Under the pieces are notes generated by a model, which had not been told where the DNA came from, ran no database searches, and worked only from the letters and a program-made list of their open reading frames with translations. The position numbers were made by a program, and so were the translations under genes. DNA of 64,000 nucleotides from the NCBI GenBank assembly GCA_900771005.1, contig CAAGMI010000277.1, positions 1 through 64,000 of the forward strand. Direction: 5' to 3'. The stretch is from Rikenellaceae bacterium. Its GTDB lineage: Bacteria; Bacteroidota; Bacteroidia; Bacteroidales; UBA932. Of this stretch, positions 16,386 through 25,227 are shown piece after piece (the stretch's first letter is position 1; each line of letters begins with the position of its first letter).

Positions 16386-17480
16386 CTATTTAGGTGCTAT
16401 CTTGTACAAATATACCGCTATACCGGCATATATTATATTAGGCAGCCAAAGGGCAATCCCCGGCGGCAGTGTATCGGTATAGACGAACATCTCGCTGAAG
16501 CGCAGGAACAGGATATAGGAGAAAGCCAAAGCTATGCCAACCGCAATATTCCATCCGGTACCACCCCTCTTCTTCCTTGATGAAAGGGAAACACCTATGA
16601 CAGTAAGGATCAGGGCCGAGAAAGGAAGGGCCAGACGCCTCTGGTTTTCTATGAGCGCATACATCACGTTGGCGTCCCCCCTCATCTTCTGGGTCGCTAT
16701 CAGTTCGTGAAGATGCTTGTTGTCAAGTGTTTCCACGGTTTTTTCGTTCTGGTAGAAGTCTGTTACGGTCAGAGCGATAACCGTATCGAGTTCATCCCCC
16801 ATTACGATGTCGTCACCGGCACCGGCCCTGTAATCACGGATAAAATATTTTCTCAATTTCCATCCGTCGAATGAAGTGTCCCAGATTGCCGTCTCCGCTG
16901 AAAGTTTGCTGACCAGCCTGTTGTCTTCAATGTTCTCAAGAGTGAATTTGTAAGCCGTATTGTTCCATGAGCTGAAGGATTCTACGGATACGAACTGGCC
17001 TTTCGCTATCTGATAATGGATATCCTGACGCTTGTAATTGTTATGGTGCTTCACATACAGGGATTCGAAACTGACCCTGGTTGCATTGGCCTTCGGTATG
17101 ACGTACAGGTTGAGCCCCAGCGACAGGAGAGCGATGAGGGCTGCGGATGCGATGTAAGGCACAAGCATGCGCCTGTAGCTTATGCCACCTGAAAGGATGG
17201 CTATGATCTCTGAATTCGCCGCCATTCTCGAAGTGAAGAATATGACCGTGATGAACACGAACAACGGCGAGAACATATTTATGAAATACGGTATGAAATT
17301 CAGGTAGTAATAGAATATGATGTCATGCAACGGCGCTTCATTAGCCACGAAGTCATCAATCTTCTCTGAAATGTCGAATATTATGACTATGCCTATGATC
17401 ACGACAAGAGATATGAAGAAGGACACGAGGAACTTCTTCATTATGTACATGTCTATCTTGCGCGGTCTGAGATCAATCAT
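16386..17480 (-). CDS. LptF/LptG family permease (364 aa)
   Basis: Inner-membrane subunit of the lipopolysaccharide-extracting ABC transporter (LptB2FG). Seen: three N-terminal membrane spans (residues about 13-30, 58-80, 100-120), a periplasmic beta-jellyroll region (about 135-270), three C-terminal spans (about 283-362), and the typical start IDLRPRKIDMYIMKKFLVSF. Known: Bacteroidota usually carry separate LptF and LptG homologues; which one this is cannot be told. It overlaps tgt by 4 bp. Confidence 0.9.
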   Translation of the reverse strand: MIDLRPRKIDMYIMKKFLVSFFISLVVIIGIVIIFDISEKIDDFVANEAPLHDIIFYYYLNFIPYFINMFSPLFVFITVIFFTSRMAANSEIIAILSGGISYRRMLVPYIASAALIALLSLGLNLYVIPKANATRVSFESLYVKHHNNYKRQDIHYQIAKGQFVSVESFSSWNNTAYKFTLENIEDNRLVSKLSAETAIWDTSFDGWKLRKYFIRDYRAGAGDDIVMGDELDTVIALTVTDFYQNEKTVETLDNKHLHELIATQKMRGDANVMYALIENQRRLALPFSALILTVIGVSLSSRKKRGGTGWNIAVGIALAFSYILFLRFSEMFVYTDTLPPGIALWLPNIIYAGIAVYLYKIAPK

Positions 17481-18607
17481 ATTCTGGACGTGATTTTCTT
17501 TACGACGGCATTCTTCCAGGGCAGGAAATCCCCTGCCTCGATATGCGCCCTGGCCTGACGCACGAGGTCAAGATAGAATGAAAGGTTATGTTCGCTTGCC
17601 AGCATCGCGGCGAACATCTCCCCGGCGATAAACAGATGATGAAGGTATGCCTTGGAATAGGTATGGTCCACGAATGAAGTCCCCGCAGGGTCGATTTCGG
17701 AGAAATCGTCCGCCCACTTGGCATTCTTCATATTCATTATGCCGTTCCACGTGAACAGCATGCCGTTGCGGCCGTTGCGTGTCGGCATAACGCAGTCGAA
17801 CATATCCACACCGCGTGAAATGGCTTCAAGTATATTCTCAGGAGTTCCTACCCCCATAAGATACCTTGCCTTATCCTTCGGGATCAACGGATCAAGCAGC
17901 TCGATCATCTCGTACATCTTCTCCGTAGGCTCTCCTACAGCAAGTCCCCCTATGGCTATGCCGGCATCGGCATACTTCAAAGCATGTTCGGCAGCTTCGG
18001 TTCTAAGGTCAGGATAGACACAACCCTGTATTATGGGGAAGAATGTCTGGGAATAACCGTACAGAGGCTCGGTCTGGGAAAACTTTGTGGCATATCTCTC
18101 AAGCCACCCTTTCGTCAGTTTCAATGATTTCTCCGCATAGGCATGGTCAGCGTCACCCGGGCAGCATTCATCCAGAGCCATCATTATATCGGCTCCTATG
18201 ATGCGCTGTGTCTCAACATTGTTTTCCGGAGTGAACTGATGCCTGGATCCGTCGATGTGACTGTGGAACATGCACCCCTCTTCAGTAATCTTCCTTATCT
18301 GCGTCAGGGAAAACACCTGGAAACCTCCGCTGTCGGTAAGGATAGGACGGTCCCAGGACTCGAACTTGTGCAGGCCACCGGCAGCCTTCAGGACTTCCAG
18401 ACCGGGTCTGAGATACAGATGATAGGTGTTCCCGAGTATTATCTCGGCCCTGACATCATTTTCCAGATCCCTGTGATAAACACCTTTCACGGAACCCACC
18501 GTACCTACAGGCATAAAAATAGGCGTACGGATCACACCATGGTCAGTGGTGATGAGCCCAGTCCTTGCCGACGATGCGGTATCGGTATGAAGGAGTTCGA
18601 ATTTCAT
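17477..18607 (-). CDS. tgt: tRNA-guanine transglycosylase (queuosine pathway, 376 aa)
   Basis: Exchanges G34 of GUN anticodons (Asp, Asn, His, Tyr tRNAs) for preQ1 or queuine. Seen: TDSGGFQVFSL with the substrate-binding Asp, GGLAVGEPTEKMYE, and DCVMPTRNGRNG with the nucleophilic Asp. Odd: the usual zinc-site CxCxxC just before the Y-S-K/R-A-Y-L segment is replaced by GTSFVD (about residues 306-311); only the His of YLHHL remains. From memory, other Bacteroidota enzymes show the same change, so this is probably a lineage trait. The -7 box ends 4 nt before the ATG. First gene of tgt-lptF/G-dut. Confidence 0.95.
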   Translation of the reverse strand: MKFELLHTDTASSARTGLITTDHGVIRTPIFMPVGTVGSVKGVYHRDLENDVRAEIILGNTYHLYLRPGLEVLKAAGGLHKFESWDRPILTDSGGFQVFSLTQIRKITEEGCMFHSHIDGSRHQFTPENNVETQRIIGADIMMALDECCPGDADHAYAEKSLKLTKGWLERYATKFSQTEPLYGYSQTFFPIIQGCVYPDLRTEAAEHALKYADAGIAIGGLAVGEPTEKMYEMIELLDPLIPKDKARYLMGVGTPENILEAISRGVDMFDCVMPTRNGRNGMLFTWNGIMNMKNAKWADDFSEIDPAGTSFVDHTYSKAYLHHLFIAGEMFAAMLASEHNLSFYLDLVRQARAHIEAGDFLPWKNAVVKKITSRI

Positions 18608-18611
18608 TATT

Positions 18612-18619
18612 CAAAGATA
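18612..18619 (-). promoter_or_regulatory. -7 promoter element of the tgt operon
   Basis: TATCTTTG on the minus strand, full TAnnTTTG match, separated from the tgt ATG by 4 nt (leaderless-type spacing). Confidence 0.6.
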
Positions 18620-18641
18620 ATTATTTCTGAGGAAAAACTCG

Positions 18642-18649
18642 TATTTTTG
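18642..18649 (+). promoter_or_regulatory. -7 promoter element of the nucleoside permease gene
   Basis: TATTTTTG, full match, 27 nt before ATG 18677. This puts the transcript start inside the intergenic region and rules out longer upstream starts for the permease. Confidence 0.6.
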
Positions 18650-18676
18650 TGTCTCGCCAACTCAAACAAACACATA

Positions 18677-19948
18677 ATGAAAAATTCTAAGCTTTCGTTA
18701 AGCCTCATAGTCCTGAACTTCCTGGAGTTCGCCATCTGGGGCGCTTACCTGACATCTTTGGGCAGATACCTCGGGCTGATCAACCTCGGGCCCCAGATCA
18801 AATGGTTCTTCGCGATGCAGGGCATAGTATCCATCTTTATGCCGGCCCTGACCGGAATAATAGCCGACAAGCACATTCAGGCCCAGAAGGTCCTGTCCCT
18901 CTGCCAGGGGCTGGCCGGAGTCTTCATGCTCGCTGCCGGATTGTATTGCCGGGGAGCGGGAGCCGTGGTAGAATTCGGACCGCTGTTCACACTTTACAGC
19001 CTCAGCGTCGCTTTCTTCATGCCGACCATAGCACTCTGCAACACAGTCGCATACAATGCACTCAGCAAGGCAGGCCTGGATCCCGTAAAGGCATATCCTC
19101 CTATCCGAGTATTCGGAACGATAGGATTCATCTGCAGTATGCTTGCCACGAACTGGATCAAGATAGGGGGCCTGGCGATGCAGGATTCCTACACACAGCT
19201 TGTTTCATCCGGGATATTGTCACTCATAATGTGCGCATATGCTCTTACAATGCCTGAATGCCCTGTAAACAAGGGAGCCAAGGGGTCCGTAGCCGAAGCC
19301 CTGAACCTCAAGGCATTCGCACTTTTCAAGGACGGCCAGTTCGCAATATTCTTCATATTCTCGATGCTGCTCGGTGCATCATTGCAGGTCACGAACGGAT
19401 ATGCGAACACATTCCTCGGATCATTCGGCTCCAATCCTGCTCTGGCTGACACGTTTGCAGTAAAGAACTCCAACGCCCTGCTTGCAATCTCCCAGGCTTC
19501 AGAAACGCTTTGCATCCTTATGATCCCATTCTTCATGAAGAAACTCGGTATCAAGAAAGTGATGCTTATCGCAATGTTCGCCTGGGTACTTCGCTTCGGA
19601 TTCTTCGGGCTCGGTCAGCCTGACATGCCGGGAGTGATTCTCTTCATTCTTTCCTGCATAGTATACGGTGTTGCTTTTGATTTCTTCAACATTTCAGGCT
19701 CGCTTTATGTGGACCAGAATGCCAGCCAGGACATCAAGGCATCGGCACAGGGCCTGTTCATGCTGATGACCAACGGACTCGGTGCTACATTCGGAACCCT
19801 TGCGGCAGGTGCAGTGGTTGATGCGTGCGTATATAACGCAACCACGCCAAGCTGGAGCAAGGCGTGGTACATATTCGCAGGCTACTCTCTCGTAGTCGGA
19901 ATCGTATTTATGCTGATCTTCAAAGACCCTGCAAAGAAACAGGCTTAG
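18677..19948 (+). CDS. Nucleoside:proton symporter, NupG/XapB-type MFS permease (423 aa)
   Basis: Imports nucleosides with protons across the inner membrane. Seen: about 12 hydrophobic spans, N-terminal FLEFAIWGAYLTSLGRYL and GIVSIFMPALTGIIADK, and the C-terminal segment FFNISGSLYVDQNASQDIKA, all characteristic of the NupG family. The frame is open upstream to 18143, but that part is a shadow of tgt on the other strand; ATG 18677 follows the promoter and begins the normal family N-terminus. Ends with a 4-bp overlap into the convergent potD gene. Probably feeds the salvage enzymes encoded nearby. Confidence 0.92.
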   Translation: MKNSKLSLSLIVLNFLEFAIWGAYLTSLGRYLGLINLGPQIKWFFAMQGIVSIFMPALTGIIADKHIQAQKVLSLCQGLAGVFMLAAGLYCRGAGAVVEFGPLFTLYSLSVAFFMPTIALCNTVAYNALSKAGLDPVKAYPPIRVFGTIGFICSMLATNWIKIGGLAMQDSYTQLVSSGILSLIMCAYALTMPECPVNKGAKGSVAEALNLKAFALFKDGQFAIFFIFSMLLGASLQVTNGYANTFLGSFGSNPALADTFAVKNSNALLAISQASETLCILMIPFFMKKLGIKKVMLIAMFAWVLRFGFFGLGQPDMPGVILFILSCIVYGVAFDFFNISGSLYVDQNASQDIKASAQGLFMLMTNGLGATFGTLAAGAVVDACVYNATTPSWSKAWYIFAGYSLVVGIVFMLIFKDPAKKQA

Positions 19949-21240
19949 GAGCGGCGCTTCTTTCCCGAATGCTTCCTGCGTGAATTTCTGGATTTCACGA
20001 ATCCGAACACTGCAAAAGCGACAACGACGAGTGCGATGACCACCAAGGTCATCGCATTTGCGTTTTCCCCTTTCACGCGTGACCACATTTCGATAAGTTT
20101 ATATGTATCGTCACCCCAGTCGTGCATAAGGGCGCAGTGCTCAATAGTCTTGATATCAGGATAAAGGACAGGGCTTACGCAGACGCTGTCCATTCCCGGG
20201 AAGAAATATGAAATGTCAATAGGATCGAGAGTCTCGTCAATCTGTGATTCAAGGACGGAAGGGTCACCGTTAGCTGACACATAACCCGTCACATCCATAT
20301 TTCTGATGGCGATATCAGGCCGGCACATGAAATCAATGAAATATGTAGCTGCCTTGACGTTCTTGGCATACTTGGGTATCACCCAACCGTCAAACCAGAC
20401 GTTGCTTCCTTCTTCAGGCACGATGTACCTGAGGTCAACGCCAACTTCCTCAGCCTCTTCAATTGCCCATACGGCATCACCGCTCCAGTTAAGGCTGACA
20501 TATCCCCTTTCCTGGGTCATCTGCTCCTTTCCGAAATCGGCCTCCCATCCGGCTACCAGCGGACTGACTTCTCTCATGAAGGACTCCACGGCAGCGACCG
20601 TTTCGTCGGATGAATCGAGCGTGAGCTCATCGAGGGTGACAGATCCGCTGTTAAGTTCATCCTGCTTGATACACATCAGTACAGGGGTAAACACATCCCT
20701 CGGGGCATCCTTGATGAAAATTTTGCCGTCGAATTTCGGATTACGGAAGATATTCCAGGTGGAAGCCTCCTCATCGGTTACATACTTACCGTTGTAAAGT
20801 ATTCCAACCGTACCCCACATGAATGCCACAGCATAATCATTGGCATCAATCCGGGGATTGATCGTGCTGAACATATCCCTCACGTAAGGGGATCTGTTGT
20901 TCCTGATATAGTTGATGCTGTCCGGAAGGGACTCGAAATCGAGAGGTATGAGCATATCGTTGTTCAGCATACGTTCGATTATATAGTCCGAAGGACAGGT
21001 GACATCATAATCCTCATGTCCCTTCTCAATCTTTGAAAGCATGGTTTCATTGATGTCGAAAGTCTGATAAATAACCTTTATCGGTTCTCCGGTCTGCTGT
21101 TCATACCAGTCCTCGAACATAGGGATCACATCCTCGTCGATGTAGTTTGACCAGTTATAAACCTTGATGATCTGAGTGCGGTCCTGGCTGCAGGAGCACA
21201 AAACAAACAGAGACAAAAGAATGTAAATGATTCTTTTCAT
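19945..21240 (-). CDS. potD: Polyamine ABC transporter substrate-binding lipoprotein (431 aa)
   Basis: Captures spermidine/putrescine for PotABC. Seen: lipoprotein signal (MKRIIYILLSLFVLCSC, Cys about residue 17), KVYNWSNYIDEDVIPMFED (the family's N-terminal motif), YDVTCPSDYIIERM, WGTVGILYNG and NWSGDAVWAIEEAEE. Odd: after the binding fold there is a membrane span (about residues 395-413, LVVIALVVVAFAVFGFV) and a strongly basic tail (SRNSRRKHSGKKRRS), so it has both a lipid anchor and a C-terminal membrane anchor. Known family length without this tail is about 350-390. Last gene of the pot operon, directly after potC. Confidence 0.93.
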   Translation of the reverse strand: MKRIIYILLSLFVLCSCSQDRTQIIKVYNWSNYIDEDVIPMFEDWYEQQTGEPIKVIYQTFDINETMLSKIEKGHEDYDVTCPSDYIIERMLNNDMLIPLDFESLPDSINYIRNNRSPYVRDMFSTINPRIDANDYAVAFMWGTVGILYNGKYVTDEEASTWNIFRNPKFDGKIFIKDAPRDVFTPVLMCIKQDELNSGSVTLDELTLDSSDETVAAVESFMREVSPLVAGWEADFGKEQMTQERGYVSLNWSGDAVWAIEEAEEVGVDLRYIVPEEGSNVWFDGWVIPKYAKNVKAATYFIDFMCRPDIAIRNMDVTGYVSANGDPSVLESQIDETLDPIDISYFFPGMDSVCVSPVLYPDIKTIEHCALMHDWGDDTYKLIEMWSRVKGENANAMTLVVIALVVVAFAVFGFVKSRNSRRKHSGKKRRS

Positions 21241-22046
21241 TACTTTTTGATTGATTTTTGTTGTTTGGCCTGGCGTATGTTTATTACCACCAGGAGTATA
21301 AGAACGATAAGGAAAATCAGTGTCATAAGAGGCCTGAGCTCAGGGGTGAGCCCGCCCTTTCTGGCGTCGGTGTAGATATAGGTTGAAAGTGTATCGAGGC
21401 CTATGGTTCCACGGGTGAAGAACGTTACGGCAAAATCATCCAGGCTCATGGTGAAAGCAAGGATGAAGCCGCTGACCATACCCGGTTTCAACTGCGGCAC
21501 AAGCACTTTCCAGAGCGCCTGGGACGGCGTTGCGCCGAGATCAAGGGCCGCTTCATAGATGTTCGGGTTCATCTGGTAGAGTTTCGGCAGTACGCTCAGG
21601 ACGACATAAGGGGTGCAGAAGGTGACATGAGCCAGCACTACTGTGGCATATCCCTGGGTAAAATGCAGGAAAACGAACAGCAGGAACAGGGAAACGCCGG
21701 TAATGACATCCGGATTGATCATCGGTATGCTGTTCAGGAACTGTATTGTATTCTTCCTGCGCCCGCGGAGGTTATGTATGCCTATTGCCGCCATAGAGCC
21801 GAGGGCTGTGGATATAAGAGCCGCCAGCAAAGCAATAAAAAGCGTATTCTCCACTGCCGAAAGCAATGTATTTGCACCTTGCATGCTGCCCACGAAGAGA
21901 TTTTCATATAACTTGGTGGAGAATCCTGTCCAGTTTCCAAGCACCCTCGATTCAGTAAACGAGAATATCGCTATAAAAACCAGCGGAGCATAGAGCAATA
22001 TGATGAGCAGCCATACGTAGGCCTTGGCGAGAATTTTCTTGATCAT
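21240..22046 (-). CDS. potC: Polyamine ABC transporter permease (268 aa)
   Basis: One of two inner-membrane channel subunits. Seen: about six spans and the ATPase-contact loop EAALDLGATPSQALWKVLVP (EAA motif, about residues 170-190), followed by SGFILAFTMSLDDFAVTFF, typical of PotC. Length is normal. Overlaps potB by 4 bp and meets potD at the same base, so translation of the operon is probably coupled. Confidence 0.94.
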   Translation of the reverse strand: MIKKILAKAYVWLLIILLYAPLVFIAIFSFTESRVLGNWTGFSTKLYENLFVGSMQGANTLLSAVENTLFIALLAALISTALGSMAAIGIHNLRGRRKNTIQFLNSIPMINPDVITGVSLFLLFVFLHFTQGYATVVLAHVTFCTPYVVLSVLPKLYQMNPNIYEAALDLGATPSQALWKVLVPQLKPGMVSGFILAFTMSLDDFAVTFFTRGTIGLDTLSTYIYTDARKGGLTPELRPLMTLIFLIVLILLVVINIRQAKQQKSIKK

Positions 22047-22831
22047 ATCGTCGCGCCTCCTTCCGCTGCATTCTTTCTGCCGTCACCGGAAATCAACGTA
22101 GTCAATCCGATTATCAGAAGCATGATAAGCGACAATGCCGCACCGTAGTTCCACATCGAGGAGTTGATATTTTCCTGGATGATGGTTCCGAAAAGCTTGA
22201 TCTTGCCGTTCGTAAGAAACTCGGAAATCGCAAAAGTGCTCACCGTAGGCATGAATACCATCAGTATTCCACTCCTTACGCCCGGCATGGACAACGGCAC
22301 GGTCACTTTCCAGAAGACCTGTACCGGATTTGCACCCAGATCCTCCGCCGCCTCCGCGTATGATTTGTCCATCTTGTTGAGCACATTGTAGATAGGATAG
22401 ATCATGAACGGCAGGTAATCGTAAACCATACCGAAAAGCAGGGTTCCCTTCCCAAGCTGGATCCCGAGCACGTTGAACAGCTCAGCCGTAGCCAGGGTTC
22501 TCATAAGCGCATTGATCCACATCGGAAGGATGAAAAGCACCATAGTAACCGTGCTCCGGTTATACTTTTTGTTGGAAAGTATCCACGCTGCAGGATACCC
22601 TATCAGAATGCACAGGGCGGTATTTTCTATGGCTATCTCAAGGGACAGCGCAAAGGTTGCGATCGCGTCCGAATCAGAAAAGAAATGGATAAGGTTGTCA
22701 AGAGTGAACCTTCCCGTACCATCCTGCAGGGCATACAGAAGTATCAATGCCAACGGCAAAGCCACAAACAGGATCATGAAGATCAGATAAGGCGTCGCCC
22801 AGGATGACCTCTTAATCATCGTTCTTCTCAA
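22043..22831 (-). CDS. potB: Polyamine ABC transporter permease (262 aa)
   Basis: Partner of PotC in the membrane channel. Seen: about six hydrophobic spans, EAAEDLGANPVQVFWKVTVP as the ATPase-contact loop (about residues 160-180), and the PotB-like MVFMPTVSTFAISEFLTNGK. The start overlaps the end of potA by 20 bp. Confidence 0.94.
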   Translation of the reverse strand: MRRTMIKRSSWATPYLIFMILFVALPLALILLYALQDGTGRFTLDNLIHFFSDSDAIATFALSLEIAIENTALCILIGYPAAWILSNKKYNRSTVTMVLFILPMWINALMRTLATAELFNVLGIQLGKGTLLFGMVYDYLPFMIYPIYNVLNKMDKSYAEAAEDLGANPVQVFWKVTVPLSMPGVRSGILMVFMPTVSTFAISEFLTNGKIKLFGTIIQENINSSMWNYGAALSLIMLLIIGLTTLISGDGRKNAAEGGATI

Positions 22832-24191
22832 TAATTATGTCCTTAGAAAGGATATTCACACCGACAAGATCGCCCTTGTCCCAGACATCCTGAGTATCCA
22901 CATAGATATAGTCGCCGCTGTCCAGAAGGACAGTGAGATGGTAATGGTCTCCCTTATAGAGGATGAAATTGACCTCTCCCGCAATCATACCGTCCTCCTG
23001 ATGGTCCATCAGGTCAACCTTGCCGAACTGTACGGTTACCCGCACCTTGGTTCCCGGAGCAAGATCTGTATGAGCACATTCGAAATCAAAGTCAAGGAAG
23101 TTCACGTGAGTCTCATCGACGATCTCTGCCTCGAAAGTATTGCAGATACGTTCGGATTTCATAACCTGTATGTTCTCCGGCAATATGCAAAGACCGACCC
23201 TGTCTCCGACATTGAACTGTCTGAAATCCTGGGCCATAAGTTCATAACCAGTCTCCGTCTCCACAAAGAGCTGATAATACACACCTTTGAAGGTACAGGA
23301 AGTGACAGTTCCGAAAAACATCGATTTTGACTGGTCCCTGCGTATCTGCACATCTTCAGGTCTGACGACGATGTCAACAGGAGCATTATCCCCGAATCCC
23401 TCATCCACGCAGTCGAACTCATAACCGGCAAAACGGACTCTGCGGTCACGTATCATAAGACCGTTCAGAATGTTGGATTCACCTATGAAATCGGCGACAA
23501 AGGAATTCTTAGGCTCATTATAGACGTCTGTAGGGGTTCCTATCTGCTGAATCCTGCCTTTGTTCATAACGACAATGGTATCGCTGAGCGTAAGAGCTTC
23601 CTCCTGATCGTGCGTGACATATATGAAGGTGATTCCAAGCTCCTTGTGCATTTCCTTGAGCTCAATCTGCATATCCTTGCGCATTTTGAGGTCAAGTGCG
23701 GCAAGAGGCTCGTCGAGAAGCAGCACTTTCGGCTGGTTTACAAGAGCTCTTGCGATGGCGACTCTCTGCTGTTGTCCTCCGGACAGAGACTCCACGTTCC
23801 TGTCCTCATAGTCAGTCATAGACACCATCTTCAGCACCTTGCGTACCTTCTTGTCTATCTCGTCGGACGGGACTTTCTTCAGCTTCAGGCCGAAGGCGAT
23901 ATTGTCATATACGTCCAGATGCGGGAAAAGGGCATACCTCTGGAATACGGTATTCAAAGGTCTTTTGTACGGAGGTATTTCCGACAGATCCTTTCCCTCG
24001 AGGCATATGGAGCCCTCATCAGGTGTCAGGAATCCGGCAATGAGTCTCAATGTAGTTGTTTTACCGCAACCGGAAGGTCCCAGGAGAGTCACGAACTCAC
24101 CCTTTCTTATCTGAAGATTAATATCATCCAGGACCTGCTTGCCGCCATAACTGTGGCTGACATGCTTAAGATCTATAATGACATTTTCCAT
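22812..24191 (-). CDS. potA: Polyamine ABC transporter ATPase with extended C-terminus (459 aa)
   Basis: Drives PotBC. Seen: Walker A GPSGCGKTTT (residues 37-46), signature ESLSGGQQQRVAIARAL (about 132-148), Walker B VLLLDEPLAALD, switch THDQEEAL, then a TOBE-like domain starting at VVRPEDVQI (about 268) and a second TOBE-like stretch (about 375-455). Known: E. coli PotA has about 378 residues with a single C-terminal regulatory region; the longer form with a second repeat seems usual in Bacteroidales, from memory. Overlaps the upstream barrel gene by 19 bp. Confidence 0.94.
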   Translation of the reverse strand: MENVIIDLKHVSHSYGGKQVLDDINLQIRKGEFVTLLGPSGCGKTTTLRLIAGFLTPDEGSICLEGKDLSEIPPYKRPLNTVFQRYALFPHLDVYDNIAFGLKLKKVPSDEIDKKVRKVLKMVSMTDYEDRNVESLSGGQQQRVAIARALVNQPKVLLLDEPLAALDLKMRKDMQIELKEMHKELGITFIYVTHDQEEALTLSDTIVVMNKGRIQQIGTPTDVYNEPKNSFVADFIGESNILNGLMIRDRRVRFAGYEFDCVDEGFGDNAPVDIVVRPEDVQIRRDQSKSMFFGTVTSCTFKGVYYQLFVETETGYELMAQDFRQFNVGDRVGLCILPENIQVMKSERICNTFEAEIVDETHVNFLDFDFECAHTDLAPGTKVRVTVQFGKVDLMDHQEDGMIAGEVNFILYKGDHYHLTVLLDSGDYIYVDTQDVWDKGDLVGVNILSKDIIIEKNDD

Positions 24192-25117
24192 GTCACACCG
24201 ATGTTGAATAATGGAGTTTCAAGGATATTGTCATACTCTGCAAGAGCATGGATACGCAACTGCTCTATAGGCATCCAATTGATCACCAGACTGCCATACA
24301 GTTTATTTATGTCCAATTCCTCAAGGAAATCAGGGAAAAGTTGGTTTTCGTGTCCTGCCTTGATGGCAAAAGACCACTGCTCCACCGGAGAGTATGTAAC
24401 CTTGAGGGAATTGTATCCGTGATATCCGCTGCGAAGTTCAGTGAAGCTGTCCCACAGCAGATCCCATTTTCCAAATGAGAAATCGTGTCCCATTGCGAAA
24501 ATGAATTCATCGATATGATTGAGGGAATAGATACCGTTGTACCAGTCAAACGACGTAAGGGCCTCGAGAGAGAAAGCATATTTGCCACTGGCGAAAGGCC
24601 TTTCTCCATAAGGTGATGTCGTCACCTGGCCAAGGAGCGAGAACGACTCTGACGGAGTCCAGGAAAGCATTCCTCCCCACTGATAGACAGGCAGGATGCC
24701 CCACACCGTACTTGCATTTTCGAAGTACATGTCGAAATCATATCCGTCAGATTCCCATGTACCGATTCTGATGTAGTCCTTTCCGAGGGAGAATTGGAAA
24801 TCACCAAAATCATAACTCAGCAGCAGCCAGTCAAGCCAGTTGACACTGTCACTGTGCAGAGTGTTCTCATAAAGGTACTTTGGATCGGAGCACAAAAGAT
24901 GGAACGAGGCACTGTATGAGAGCCTTTCCGTGAAATTGCCATCCAGAAGGAAATAAAGGGAAGAGTTACCGAGATGGTGATATTCCTCAATTGAAGAATA
25001 TTCGGCTCTTGCCACAACAGTCATCTCGGGCTTATTACCGGGAGACTCAGCCTCTTGCGAGAACGCAAGAAAGCACGGCAGCATCATAGCTGCAAGCGAT
25101 AATAGTGTTCTTCTCAT
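24173..25117 (-). CDS. Predicted outer-membrane barrel leading the pot operon (314 aa)
   Basis: Not a named family to me. Seen: signal peptide (MRRTLLSLAAMMLPCFLAFSQ, 1-21), then about 290 residues with repeated amphipathic strands rich in Trp/Tyr/Phe and Gly (LYFLLDGNFTERLSYSASFH, FQFSLGKDYIRIG), ending NIGVTWKMSL, as in porin-like barrels. Its stop lies inside the first codons of potA (19-bp overlap) and it is first behind the operon promoter. Inference: an outer-membrane pore for the substrate of PotABCD. The operon context is direct evidence; the barrel call rests on sequence pattern only. Confidence 0.65.
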   Translation of the reverse strand: MRRTLLSLAAMMLPCFLAFSQEAESPGNKPEMTVVARAEYSSIEEYHHLGNSSLYFLLDGNFTERLSYSASFHLLCSDPKYLYENTLHSDSVNWLDWLLLSYDFGDFQFSLGKDYIRIGTWESDGYDFDMYFENASTVWGILPVYQWGGMLSWTPSESFSLLGQVTTSPYGERPFASGKYAFSLEALTSFDWYNGIYSLNHIDEFIFAMGHDFSFGKWDLLWDSFTELRSGYHGYNSLKVTYSPVEQWSFAIKAGHENQLFPDFLEELDINKLYGSLVINWMPIEQLRIHALAEYDNILETPLFNIGVTWKMSL

Positions 25118-25145
25118 TTAACCGCATAAAAAAGGTTTTGGTTAA

Positions 25146-25161
25146 CACGGAAGGAACCGTG
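25146..25161 (-). promoter_or_regulatory. Hairpin in the 5' leader of the pot operon
   Basis: CACGG-AAGGAA-CCGTG forms a 5-bp stem with a 6-nt loop between the -7 box and the barrel start. It may influence translation or mRNA stability; no known riboswitch is recognised. Confidence 0.3.
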
Positions 25162-25171
25162 CATTCGGGCG

Positions 25172-25179
25172 CAAATATA
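25172..25179 (-). promoter_or_regulatory. -7 promoter element of the barrel-potABCD operon
   Basis: Minus strand TATATTTG followed by CGCCCGA. The 15-nt string TATATTTGCGCCCGA is identical to that at the rpmE2 promoter (35829-35843). Confidence 0.65.
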
Positions 25180-25182
25180 TAA

Positions 25183-25190
25183 TATTTTTG
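25183..25190 (+). promoter_or_regulatory. -7 promoter element of the GH97 gene
   Basis: TATTTTTG, full TAnnTTTG match, 37 nt before ATG 25228 and back to back with the pot operon promoter. Confidence 0.55.
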
Positions 25191-25227
25191 AAAATAATGG
25201 TTACATTCGCACCAAACTAATAGCAAT

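Noticed and set aside
18143..18676. N-terminal extension of the nucleoside permease
   Set aside because: The stretch is antisense to tgt and lies upstream of the permease promoter; family N-terminus begins at 18677.
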